64,000 nucleotides of DNA from Suilimivivens sp964393865 (GTDB lineage: Bacteria; Bacillota; Clostridia; Lachnospirales; Lachnospiraceae): assembly GCA_964393865.1 (NCBI GenBank), contig CAYMUW010000014.1, positions 1-64,000 of the forward strand. The letters are read 5' to 3'. Below are positions 51,792-59,228 of this stretch, piece after piece. The position numbers and the translations under genes were made by a program. The number at the start of each line of letters is the position of its first letter. Position 1 is the stretch's first letter. The notes under the pieces were generated by a model. That model searched no databases, was not told the origin of the DNA, and was given only the letters and a program-made list of their open reading frames with translations.

Positions 51792-52748
51792 TTATATGGA
51801 AATAATATGAAACGGATTTTCCACGGAATTATCCTTAATATTCCTGCGGTATTCTCTGGGGGTACATTTCATGTATTGTTTGAACACCTTATTAAAATAG
51901 CTTGCGTTATTAAATCCCGTGGAAAAGGCAAGCTCGGATATGGAATGGGAAATGGGATCATCGCTTTGTATCATGTTGGCTGCCTTGAAAATTCTGTATT
52001 TCATCAGATATTCTATGGGCGTAATCTGCAGGGTTCTCTTAAAGACACGGCAGCATTCGCTTTTACTGGTATGTATGGAAGCAGCAAGCTGATCCAGCGT
52101 AATATGCTCCGCATAGTGTTCCTCCACATATATGATGGCTTCTTTGACCCGGGCTTCATCCAGGATGAGCTTTCCGTTTTTATGCTTCTTGGCATTTTGA
52201 GGGACAACGTTTTGCAGTAGGATGTTCCACAGCTGGCAAAGGTAAGATTTGGTCACCAGCTCATAACCGTATTTCTTCGTCATGTTGACGGCAATAACGG
52301 AGTTGACCGTATCTATAATCTGGGCGCCCACAGGATCCTGCTCATCTAAAAGCATGATTCTTAAAACAGGAGAACTGAGTATAGGAGAAAGGTATTTCCC
52401 GGACATTACGGTGTTCCCATAGCCGAATAAAAAGGACGGATGGAAAATGGTGGAGTAAAGAGTACAGTTAGTCTCGGAGTCCATGGGTTGAATAGAATGC
52501 ATAATGTTTTGATTAATTAAGATTCCCTGCCCGGCTTTCAAATGTATCTTTTTATCGTCAGCTAAAAGGTCAGCTTCTCCATGGTTAATAATGATAATTT
52601 CTACTTCGGGATGCCAGTGCCAGCGTATCTGCTGCATATATAATTTGGCCAGTTCAATAAAAAAGACATGGACAGGATAACCGATTTCGGCATCATGAGC
52701 CGTTCTGTCCGAATAATAGTCCATATTGGGGTTTTCTGGTACATGCAT
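51792..52748 (-). CDS. AraC-family transcriptional regulator with cupin sensor
   Basis: AAAGGAG lies before the ATG. The N-terminal 150 residues form a cupin-like sensor (WHWHPEVEIIIINHGEADLL, LKAGQGILINQNIMHSIQP). The C-terminal 100 residues have two AraC helix-turn-helix motifs (HITLDQLAASIHTSKSECCR; ISELAFSTGFNNASYFNKVF) and the closing CTPREYRR. Proteins of this design control sugar or aromatic catabolic genes. It is convergent with the FMN dehydrogenase and divergent from the split protease. No target is apparent. Confidence 0.93.
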   Translation of the reverse strand: MHVPENPNMDYYSDRTAHDAEIGYPVHVFFIELAKLYMQQIRWHWHPEVEIIIINHGEADLLADDKKIHLKAGQGILINQNIMHSIQPMDSETNCTLYSTIFHPSFLFGYGNTVMSGKYLSPILSSPVLRIMLLDEQDPVGAQIIDTVNSVIAVNMTKKYGYELVTKSYLCQLWNILLQNVVPQNAKKHKNGKLILDEARVKEAIIYVEEHYAEHITLDQLAASIHTSKSECCRVFKRTLQITPIEYLMKYRIFKAANMIQSDDPISHSISELAFSTGFNNASYFNKVFKQYMKCTPREYRRNIKDNSVENPFHIISI

Positions 52749-52906
52749 GGCAATCTCCTTTCTGAAAGCAGAGGCTGTTTTAACATAATGCCGTATCTCA
52801 ATAATATTAAATATATTTTAAAATACTTTGGGCGTATGTTCAATATTGGAAAATGGGAAATTTTTCTGCATAAGATAAATGGAAAGAAAATGAGGGAGAA
52901 TGGGAT

Positions 52907-53320
52907 ATGGCGAATCAAAAACTGGAAGACTTGTTGAATTTGGCACTGGAAATAGAAGAGGGGGAGCGGCAAAAATCTGAACAGCTTGGAGTGGGATTTG
53001 ATGAGATCAGCAGAAAATGGGAGCTGATTGTGAAGTACCATGGTGATATAGCAAGACTGCAGAGTAATATCATTCAGGTGGAGGAGCTGATAGCAGGATA
53101 TGCGATTGTAACCATTCCGGAAAACCTGATCGATACCTTTACGCAGCTGGATGAGGTGGAATATGTGGAGAAGCCCAAACGATTGTATGCGTCCATTCTA
53201 CAGGGAAAACAGGCATCCTGCATTTTTCCTGTGACACAAAGGGAACCGTTTCTGACAGGAAAGGGTACACTGATTGCAGTGATTGATTCGGGGGATGGTG
53301 TTACAGTAATGTCAGATTAA
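52907..53320 (+). CDS. CspB-like S8 protease, N-terminal part (interrupted by recombinase element)
   Basis: GGGAG lies before the ATG. The 137-residue frame is the propeptide and start of a subtilase of the clostridial Csp type: LALEIEEGERQKSEQLGVGF, ELIVKYHGDIARLQ, YAIVTIPENLIDTFTQLDEV and EYVEKPKRLYASI form the I9-like prodomain. ASCIFPV and GKGTLIAVIDSG then reach the catalytic Asp127. After the DSG codons (53285-53293) the frame enters the element, reads DGVTVMSD and stops. Alone it has one catalytic residue of three and cannot be a protease. Its continuation begins at 54949. Confidence 0.88.
   Translation: MANQKLEDLLNLALEIEEGERQKSEQLGVGFDEISRKWELIVKYHGDIARLQSNIIQVEELIAGYAIVTIPENLIDTFTQLDEVEYVEKPKRLYASILQGKQASCIFPVTQREPFLTGKGTLIAVIDSGDGVTVMSD
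53290..53313. other. Predicted attL: G-run core and element left arm
   Basis: The five-G core at 53290-53294 follows protease codons GAT-TC. The element arm GGTGTTACAGTAATGTC at 53297-53313 is, on the opposite strand, similar to the right arm at 54925-54941, as expected for two halves of a recombinase site. Confidence 0.65.
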
Positions 53321-53391
53321 TATAACATCATATTTTAAGTCAGGCGTACAAGCTTCCTATAGTTAAAATGTTAACCTTTTTAAAAGTTGGG

Positions 53392-53475
53392 TTGGCAAAG
53401 CGTTTTTGGCTGATATACTATTATTGTTAACTTGTGAGAAGGTTTGGCTGCATTCTTGATTAAAAGAATCAAACC
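53392..53475 (+). promoter_or_regulatory. Recombinase promoter and leader hairpin
   Basis: TTGGCA at 53392-53397, a 16-base spacer and TATACT at 53414-53419 form a promoter inside the element. In its transcript leader, GGTTTG (53441-53446) pairs with CAAACC (53470-53475) and ATTCTT (53452-53457) with AAGAAT (53464-53469). This gives a bulged hairpin without a T run. About 150 untranslated bases separate it from the recombinase start; no other gene was seen in this 300-base stretch. Confidence 0.55.
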
Positions 53476-53627
53476 GCTTCTGGATCAACGGCTGATATAG
53501 AGCAGGTTTTACTGTGAGAATACTTATCGGAAGGAGAATGGTTTCGCTAAGCCGCAGGGGAAACTCCGTCATAGAACAGGCTGTCCTTACATAGGGTAAA
53601 AGGAAAGAACAGGTAAGGCAATAGAAT

Positions 53628-54914
53628 ATGAATGAAAAAATCAGAATTGCCGCCTACATGCGTCTGTCTAAGGTGGAAAACTCCTTTCCGGGAACGGAAG
53701 CTGTGAAGCGGGGAGGGACAAAGGATGAAAGTAACAGCATCCGTATGCAGAGGCTTTTGATTGAGGAGTTTGCGAAGGCCCATTTTGAAAGTTATATTTT
53801 GACAGAGTTTCAGGATGACGGCTGTTCAGGTACCAATTTTAACAGACCCGGCGTGAAGGCTATGCTGGAAGAGATAAAAAAGGCAAATCTGGACTGCGTG
53901 ATAGTAAAGGATTTTTCCAGGTTTTCGAGAGATTACATTGAGCTGGGAACCTATATGGATCAAATATTTCCTTTTATGGGAATACGGTTTATTTCCATCA
54001 ATGACGGCTATGACAGCGCAGCGTGTGAGGGCGGTATCGGAAGCCTGGATATTTCTTTCAGGAATTTGTTATATGACCTTTACAGCAAGGACTTATCGGT
54101 GAAGGTGAAATCCTCCTTTGCAGTCAAAAGGGAGAACGGACAATACATAAGCGCCAACTGTCCCTTTGGATACAAAAAGGCGGAAGGGGACAGACATATG
54201 CTTTTGATTGAGGAGCGGGAGGCCCGGATTGTAAGACGCATTTTTGAAATGGCAATGGAGGGCATGACTTCCACGCAGATTGCGAGGACCTTAAACCGTG
54301 AGGGAGTTAAGACGCCTGCTGCGTTGAAACAGGAGCAGGGAAAGTGTAAGAAAACGCCTAAGAGAGAGGGCTTTTTCTGGAACAGCTCAGGCATATGCAG
54401 GATTTTAAAAAATGAAGCTTATGCAGGGGCCATGGTTTATGGGAAATATTATAAAAAGGAGGTAGGAGGCAGTAATCATCTAAGGCCCCGGCATGCATGG
54501 AGGGTTATGCAGGATCACCATGAGCCGATTGTTGACCGGGAAGTGTTTGAGGCGGTTCAAAGAAAACGGGGAGGATCAAGGGCGAGGCAAACGGGAAAAA
54601 GACATCCTTTGGCAGGAAAGCTGGTTTGTGAAAGCTGCGGAAGAAATCTCTATCTGCGAAAGGGAGCCAACCCCTATTTCTGTTGCCCCAGTCTGTATGA
54701 TGTGCCCGGGGATGCCTGTGTCAGAAAGGCCAATGCCATGTTTTTGGAGCAGCATGTCTTATATGAGATACAGCAAAAAGGCCGGGGGCTTTCGGATGAG
54801 GAACTTTTAAAGGATGGTCAGGAACTGTTGAAGGAGCTGGTTCCGCAGCTGATTGAGAGAATCAGTATCAAGGATGAACAGCAGATACGGATATGCTGGA
54901 AGGAGCAGCAATAA
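53628..54914 (+). CDS. Large serine recombinase
   Basis: The 428-residue protein has a resolvase catalytic domain with IAAYMRLSKVEN (nucleophile Ser14), SNSIRMQRLLIEEF, FQDDGCSGTNFNRPG and VIVKDFSRFSRDYIELGTYM. A Recombinase domain follows (CPFGYKKAEGDRHML, ARIVRRIFEMAMEGMTSTQI), then a zinc ribbon (LVCESCGRNLYLRKG, YFCCPSLYDVPGDACV). A short C-terminal helix ends the protein; the long coiled coil of phage integrases is much reduced. Such enzymes cut at a 2-bp core. It ends 30 bases before the right junction and is the only gene of the element. No directionality factor is encoded within it, so excision would need a host factor. Confidence 0.93.
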   Translation: MNEKIRIAAYMRLSKVENSFPGTEAVKRGGTKDESNSIRMQRLLIEEFAKAHFESYILTEFQDDGCSGTNFNRPGVKAMLEEIKKANLDCVIVKDFSRFSRDYIELGTYMDQIFPFMGIRFISINDGYDSAACEGGIGSLDISFRNLLYDLYSKDLSVKVKSSFAVKRENGQYISANCPFGYKKAEGDRHMLLIEEREARIVRRIFEMAMEGMTSTQIARTLNREGVKTPAALKQEQGKCKKTPKREGFFWNSSGICRILKNEAYAGAMVYGKYYKKEVGGSNHLRPRHAWRVMQDHHEPIVDREVFEAVQRKRGGSRARQTGKRHPLAGKLVCESCGRNLYLRKGANPYFCCPSLYDVPGDACVRKANAMFLEQHVLYEIQQKGRGLSDEELLKDGQELLKELVPQLIERISIKDEQQIRICWKEQQ

Positions 54915-54924
54915 GAGGATATGT

Positions 54925-54947
54925 GGCAGTTATTTAACATCAGAGGG
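54925..54947. other. Predicted attR: element right arm and GGG core
   Basis: The arm GGCAGTTATTTAACATC at 54925-54941 is followed by AGA and the GGG core at 54945-54947; protease codons ATT-GAC resume at 54949. Confidence 0.65.
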
Positions 54948-54948
54948 A

Positions 54949-56376
54949 ATTGACTATATGAACGCAGAGTTTCGGGACAACGCCGGAAAAACCAGAATAC
55001 AATACCTCTGGGATCAAACCCTGGTACCGGAAAGAGTCAATGCCATGCTGCCGGAGGGGTATGAGGAATTTGCGAAAGCGGCAGCGCCGCCGGAGGGCTT
55101 TAAGACAGGAGTGGAATTTTCTGAATATCGAATCAATGCGGCAATAGAAAGCAATATGTCGGGGCGGATTGTTCCAAGCGTGGATACCTCCGGGCATGGA
55201 ACGGCAGTGGCGGGCATTGCCGCAGGAGGCGGCAGTCTGCTGTCCGGGCAGTATCAGGGAGTGGCGCCGGAAAGTGAGTTGTTGATTGTCAAAATGGGAA
55301 ACCCGGCGCCGGATTCCTTTCCCAAAACCACAGAGCTTATGCGTGCGCTGACTTATGCAGTGAAAAAGGCTGTGGAGTTGGGAAAGCCTCTGGCGGTCAA
55401 TTTAAGCTTTGGAAATACCTACGGGTCCCATGACGGTACCTCTCTGGTGGAACGGTTTCTGGACAATGTAGCGGAAATCGGAAGAACGGTAATCTGCGTG
55501 GGAAGCGGAAATGAGGGAGCCGCAGGGGGGCACAGTGCGGGAAGTTTCGGCATGAATGCAGGGGCGCAGGAGACTCGGAGGATTGAGTTGAACGTAGACC
55601 GGTATCAGCTGGCGTTTGGGGTACAGTTATGGAAGGATTATTCGGATCAGTTTCGAATTGAACTGATTTCGCCCGGAGGAGAAAGCATTATCATAGAGGA
55701 TACACAGACAGGAGGAAGAAGCTATGTGTTGGAGAATACACAGCTTCTTTTGTACGTGGGCGAGCCGTCTCCTTATTCCGTCAAGCAGGAATTTTATTTT
55801 GATTTTTTGCCGGTTTCAAGTTATGTCAACCAAGGTATATGGTCTTTTATTTTATCACCTGTAAGAACCGTGACGGGGGTATATGATTTTTATCTTCCCT
55901 CAAGCAGCGCTTTAAATGCCGGAACACGCTTTTTCACTCCTACCCCGGAAAAAACCCTTACCATTCCCTCAACAGCTTCCAAGGTAATTACAGTGGGAGC
56001 TTACAATGCTTCCTTTGAATCCTACGCCGATTTTTCGGGAAGAGGCTATCCCCTTCAGAGTGTATCCACGGAAAGACTTTTGGTAAGGGAGGTTAAGCCT
56101 GATATTGCCGCTCCGGGAACCAACATTGCAACAATAGGACCTAATAACAGTCTGGTTCAGGTATCGGGAACCTCCTTTGCTACGCCGTTTGCGGCAGGAA
56201 GCGCCGCACTGTTGATGGAGTGGGGGATTGTGCGGGGAAATGATCCCTTTCTCTATGGGGAGAAGATGAAGGCTTATTTTAGAAGAGGAGCTTCCTTTAT
56301 CAGGGGGGAGAACATTTATCCCAATGATAAGGTGGGGTATGGGGCGCTGTGTGTGGCGGATTCACTTCCGAAATAA
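54949..56376 (+). CDS. CspB-like S8 protease, C-terminal part
   Basis: The frame continues the split protease with IDYMNAEFRDNAGKTRIQYL. DTSGHGTAVAGIAAG holds the catalytic His (residue 212 of the rebuilt protein). A beta-rich jelly-roll insertion as in CspB follows (RIELNVDRYQLAFGVQLW, FRIELISPGGESIIIED, VTGVYDFYLPSSSALNAGTR). PDIAAPGTNI and QVSGTSFATPFAAGSAALL hold the catalytic Ser538. The rebuilt protein has 604 residues, normal for this family. In the interrupted state this part has no proper start; ATG 54958 with a weak AGAGGG could give a product lacking the Asp. CspB-type proteases activate the cortex hydrolase SleC in germinating clostridial spores; that role here is inferred. Confidence 0.88.
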   Translation: MDYMNAEFRDNAGKTRIQYLWDQTLVPERVNAMLPEGYEEFAKAAAPPEGFKTGVEFSEYRINAAIESNMSGRIVPSVDTSGHGTAVAGIAAGGGSLLSGQYQGVAPESELLIVKMGNPAPDSFPKTTELMRALTYAVKKAVELGKPLAVNLSFGNTYGSHDGTSLVERFLDNVAEIGRTVICVGSGNEGAAGGHSAGSFGMNAGAQETRRIELNVDRYQLAFGVQLWKDYSDQFRIELISPGGESIIIEDTQTGGRSYVLENTQLLLYVGEPSPYSVKQEFYFDFLPVSSYVNQGIWSFILSPVRTVTGVYDFYLPSSSALNAGTRFFTPTPEKTLTIPSTASKVITVGAYNASFESYADFSGRGYPLQSVSTERLLVREVKPDIAAPGTNIATIGPNNSLVQVSGTSFATPFAAGSAALLMEWGIVRGNDPFLYGEKMKAYFRRGASFIRGENIYPNDKVGYGALCVADSLPK

Positions 56377-56672
56377 ACGCAAGACGAAAAAAAGCCTCTA
56401 TAAATGACGACTTCACGGTTACAACGGGGAAAGAAATTTTTCTTCGTTTACGTTTTTACAATGATACAAGATTGAGAATCAGTCAAATAGTTTTGATGAT
56501 TTTATAAATAAAGATTTTAAAATGATAATAAAATGTATTTTAAAAAATCAACATCTAATTTTATGCTTTTTGTTTATATAGTATTTTGATATAAGCCTTG
56601 AAATGTATAATGATAAATTTTGACAATATCAGTCTCTTTTTGATAAAATGATTTTGAAAGGTGGGGAGAGAG
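56377..56672. other. AT-rich non-coding region
   Basis: About 300 bases, clearly richer in A+T than its neighbours, between the protease and the ABC remnant. It holds poly-A and poly-T tracts but no clear terminator hairpin and no gene. A GGTGGGGAGAG ribosome site near the end serves the ABC remnant. Confidence 0.5.
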
Positions 56673-57299
56673 ATGCAATTGAAACTAGGGAAGTTGAAGC
56701 ACATTGGAAAAGTTTCCCCATGGCGGATTCCGTCAATTATGGCCAATGCGATGGCAGATTGGTCAAAGGGCCTGCTCTTCCGGGTGCTCAGGGTCTTAAA
56801 TGCACTGAAAAACCGCCCAAGAATGGTTCTAGATTCCATAGAGATGCTTTTCGGGGCGCTTTTTGGCTTTCTGGCATTGTCCGGGCTGGCCCTTTCCCTG
56901 GACGGTTTATGATTTTTTATCGGGCTTCAGATTATAGCCAACTTTGTGTTTGCCCGGAAGGAAAACTATGAACGGCGCGCTTATGAAGTGGAGCTGGCTG
57001 AAGCAGACCGCCAGGCTGACTACATACGGCGGGTGCATTACCTGCCTGAATATGCCAAGGAGCTGAGGACAACCAATATCAGCGATGTGCTCTTCAAGCG
57101 TTTTATTGCGGCTTTCCGTATTCTGGTACTCAGGAATATGATGATCTTAAGGATTTTTTGGAGTATGAGCCCAAAATACAGGAGAATGGCACAGGGACCG
57201 TCCCCACGGTGTCGATAAAGGAGCTTCGGGTACAGAACCTGTCATTTTCTTATTTTGGTGACCACAAGAAGGTGATCGATGACATCAGTTTCACCATCA
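56673..57299 (+). pseudogene. Shrunken partial copy of the adjacent ABC exporter gene
   Basis: The sequence repeats blocks of the intact gene at 57423-59228 almost base for base: the KHIGKVSPWRIPSIMANAMAD start, LNALKNRPRMVLDSIEMLFG, the ARKENYERRAYEVELAEADR block, LPEYAKELRTTNISDVLFKR, the FRILVLRNMMI block, and finally LRVQNLSFSYFGDHKK. Three internal stretches and the whole nucleotide-binding domain are missing, and the frame breaks twice. One deletion joins FIAA directly to FRILV across a TTGCGGC repeat present at both places in the intact gene, so slippage between short repeats is likely. Confidence 0.88.
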
Positions 57300-57395
57300 G
57301 CGGGCAAAATCATTGAGATTACAGATGGAAAAGCAATCACATACATTGGTAATTATGAAAATTATCAAGCACGGAAAAATGCACAAAATGAATGA
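57300..57395 (+). pseudogene. C-terminal scrap of an ABC-F-like ATPase
   Basis: Right at the end of the ABC remnant a new frame reads AGKIIEITDGKAITYIGNYE and NYQARKNAQNE then stop. The '(K)IIEI.DGK...Y.GNY..Y' pattern is that of the segment ending ABC-F proteins. Only 31 codons remain. Confidence 0.5.
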
Positions 57396-57422
57396 CCGGG
57401 TTCGTGAAAGGAGGTGCCGGAA

Positions 57423-59228
57423 TTGAAACCGGAAACTGAAAAATACGGAATAAAGCAGGTGCTGTCAAGTAATCTGTTCATGTTGAAGCATATTGGAAAA
57501 GTTTCCCTATGGCGGATTCCGTCAATTATGGTCGATGCGATGGCAGATTGGTCAAAGGGGCTGATCTTCCGGGTGCTCGTTGTGGGATATGTGCTTAACC
57601 AGATACAGTCTTCCGCATCCCTTCAAAGGATTTTTTTCGTTGTGGGGCTTTTGGCACTCCTTTCTTTTGCGTGCCATTTGGTGAACATTCTTTTGAAGAA
57701 TTGTTTTTTCCCCCGATCCGATCTGAAGATTCAGTCCCATTTCATGAAGCTGGCTTTCGATAAGGCTCGGGAGGTGGACCTGGAATGCTATGAGAATGCG
57801 GAATATTTTGAGAAGCATATCAGGGCCTTAAATGCACTGAAAAACCGCCCAAGAATGGTTCTTGATTCCATAGAGATGCTTTTCGGGGCGCTTTTTGGCT
57901 TTCTGGCATTGTCCGGGCTGGCTCTTTCCCTGGACGGGTTTATGATTTTTTTTATCGGGCTTCAGATTATAGCCAACTTTGTGTTTGCCCGGAAGGAAAA
58001 TTATGAACGGCGCGCTTATGAAGTGGAGCTGGCTGAAGCAGACCGCCAGGCTGATTACATACGACGGGTGCATTACCTGCCTGAATATGCCAAGGAGCTG
58101 AGGACAACCAATATCAGCGATGTGCTCTTCAAGCGTTTTATTGCGGCGACGCAAAACGGAATCAAGGTCATTGAGAAACACGGGTTCAAGTGCGCAATAT
58201 ATCGGTTATTTGTGGATGCGGTGTGTACGAGGATGGGCTATTACCTGGTTATTCTGTTTGCGGCTTTCCGTATTCTGGTACTCAGGAATATGATGATCGG
58301 AGATGGCCTTATCGTGGTCATGGCGATGTTCAGCGTAACCGAGGCGCTGCTGGATCAGGAGAACAGCTTTTTCCAACTGCATGAACACGCCATGTACATT
58401 GACGATCTCAGGGATTTTTTGGAGTATGAGCCCAAAATACAGGAGAATGGCACAGGGGCCGTCCCCACGGTGCCGATAAAGGAGCTTCGGGTACAGAACC
58501 TGTCATTTTCTTATTTTGGTGACCACAAGAAGGTGATCGATGACATCAGTTTTACCATCAAAGGCGGACAGACGGCTGCGATTGTCGGCCATAACGGGGC
58601 CGGGAAGAGCACGCTGGCCAAGCTGCTTATGCGTCTATATGAACCCACTGCCGGTAAAATTTATTTGAATGACAGGGAAATTGGCGAGTATAAGCTAAGC
58701 GCCTATCGGGACAGTCTTTCTGCAGTATTTCAGGATTTTAAGGTATTTTCTCTTACGGTCGGAGAGAATATTCTGATGCGGCGCACCGCTGACAGTGATG
58801 CAGCGCTGCTCACCGAAGCCCTGCGTGAGTGCGGGATGCTGGATACGGTTTCGTCGTTTCAATATGGCCCTGATACTATGATGACACGGGAATTTGATGA
58901 CGAGGGTGTTTCCCTTTCCGGAGGGCAGACCCAGAAAATTGCGTTATCCAGGCTGTATGCGAAGAATGTCCCCATTGCGATCCTGGATGAACCCTCCAGC
59001 GCCCTGGATCCGATCGCTGAATATGAACTGTTTGAAAATATGAAGCGCATCTGTGAGGGACGGACTGTAATTTTTATCTCGCATCGGCTCTCCAGCGCAA
59101 TTTCGGCGGATGTCATTTTCATGATGGAGCATGGGCGGATTATTGAACGTGGCAATCATGAAAGTCTGATGCGGCAAAACGGAAAATACGCAGAAATGTT
59201 CAGAAAGCAGGCGGAAAAATATGAGTAA
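57423..59228 (+). CDS. ABC exporter half-transporter (membrane and ATPase domains), first of pair
   Basis: The TTG at 57423 is preceded by AAAGGAGG at eight bases. The protein of about 601 residues has five to six helices in its first 320 residues (including LQRIFFVVGLLALLSFACHL and GALFGFLALSGLALSLDG). The nucleotide-binding domain has Walker A GHNGAGKST (about 389-397), Q-loop VFQDFKVF, signature SLSGGQTQK (about 498), Walker B IAILDEPSSALDP and H-loop FISHRLS. It overlaps its partner by eight bases. Such tandem half-transporters form heterodimers exporting peptides or drugs. No leader-peptidase domain or clear precursor peptide is present. A degenerate copy lies just upstream. Confidence 0.92.
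   Translation: MKPETEKYGIKQVLSSNLFMLKHIGKVSLWRIPSIMVDAMADWSKGLIFRVLVVGYVLNQIQSSASLQRIFFVVGLLALLSFACHLVNILLKNCFFPRSDLKIQSHFMKLAFDKAREVDLECYENAEYFEKHIRALNALKNRPRMVLDSIEMLFGALFGFLALSGLALSLDGFMIFFIGLQIIANFVFARKENYERRAYEVELAEADRQADYIRRVHYLPEYAKELRTTNISDVLFKRFIAATQNGIKVIEKHGFKCAIYRLFVDAVCTRMGYYLVILFAAFRILVLRNMMIGDGLIVVMAMFSVTEALLDQENSFFQLHEHAMYIDDLRDFLEYEPKIQENGTGAVPTVPIKELRVQNLSFSYFGDHKKVIDDISFTIKGGQTAAIVGHNGAGKSTLAKLLMRLYEPTAGKIYLNDREIGEYKLSAYRDSLSAVFQDFKVFSLTVGENILMRRTADSDAALLTEALRECGMLDTVSSFQYGPDTMMTREFDDEGVSLSGGQTQKIALSRLYAKNVPIAILDEPSSALDPIAEYELFENMKRICEGRTVIFISHRLSSAISADVIFMMEHGRIIERGNHESLMRQNGKYAEMFRKQAEKYE

Larger units (their letters stand above)
53293..54947. mobile_element. 1655-bp serine-recombinase element splitting the protease gene
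   Basis: Limits are set by the shared GGG: the left junction GATTC-GGGGG-ATGG (G run 53290-53294) and the right junction CAGA-GGG-AATTGAC (54945-54947). Deleting 53293-54947 gives GATTCGGGAATTGAC, which restores Asp-Ser-Gly-Ile-Asp in the protease frame. The element holds one gene, the recombinase, plus a 300-base leader with a promoter and hairpin. Joined ends give an attP whose 17-base arms (54925-54941 and 53297-53313) are imperfect inverted repeats, 11 of 17 matching, around AGAGGGGGAT. The exact cut within the G run is not determined. Confidence 0.85.

Noticed and set aside
51783..52220. 145-codon plus-strand frame
   Set aside because: It is antisense to the AraC regulator; no ribosome site or domain.
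54853..54948. N-terminal extension of the C-terminal protease frame
   Set aside because: These 32 codons are the recombinase 3' end and attR arm read in another frame; the protease homology begins exactly at 54949.
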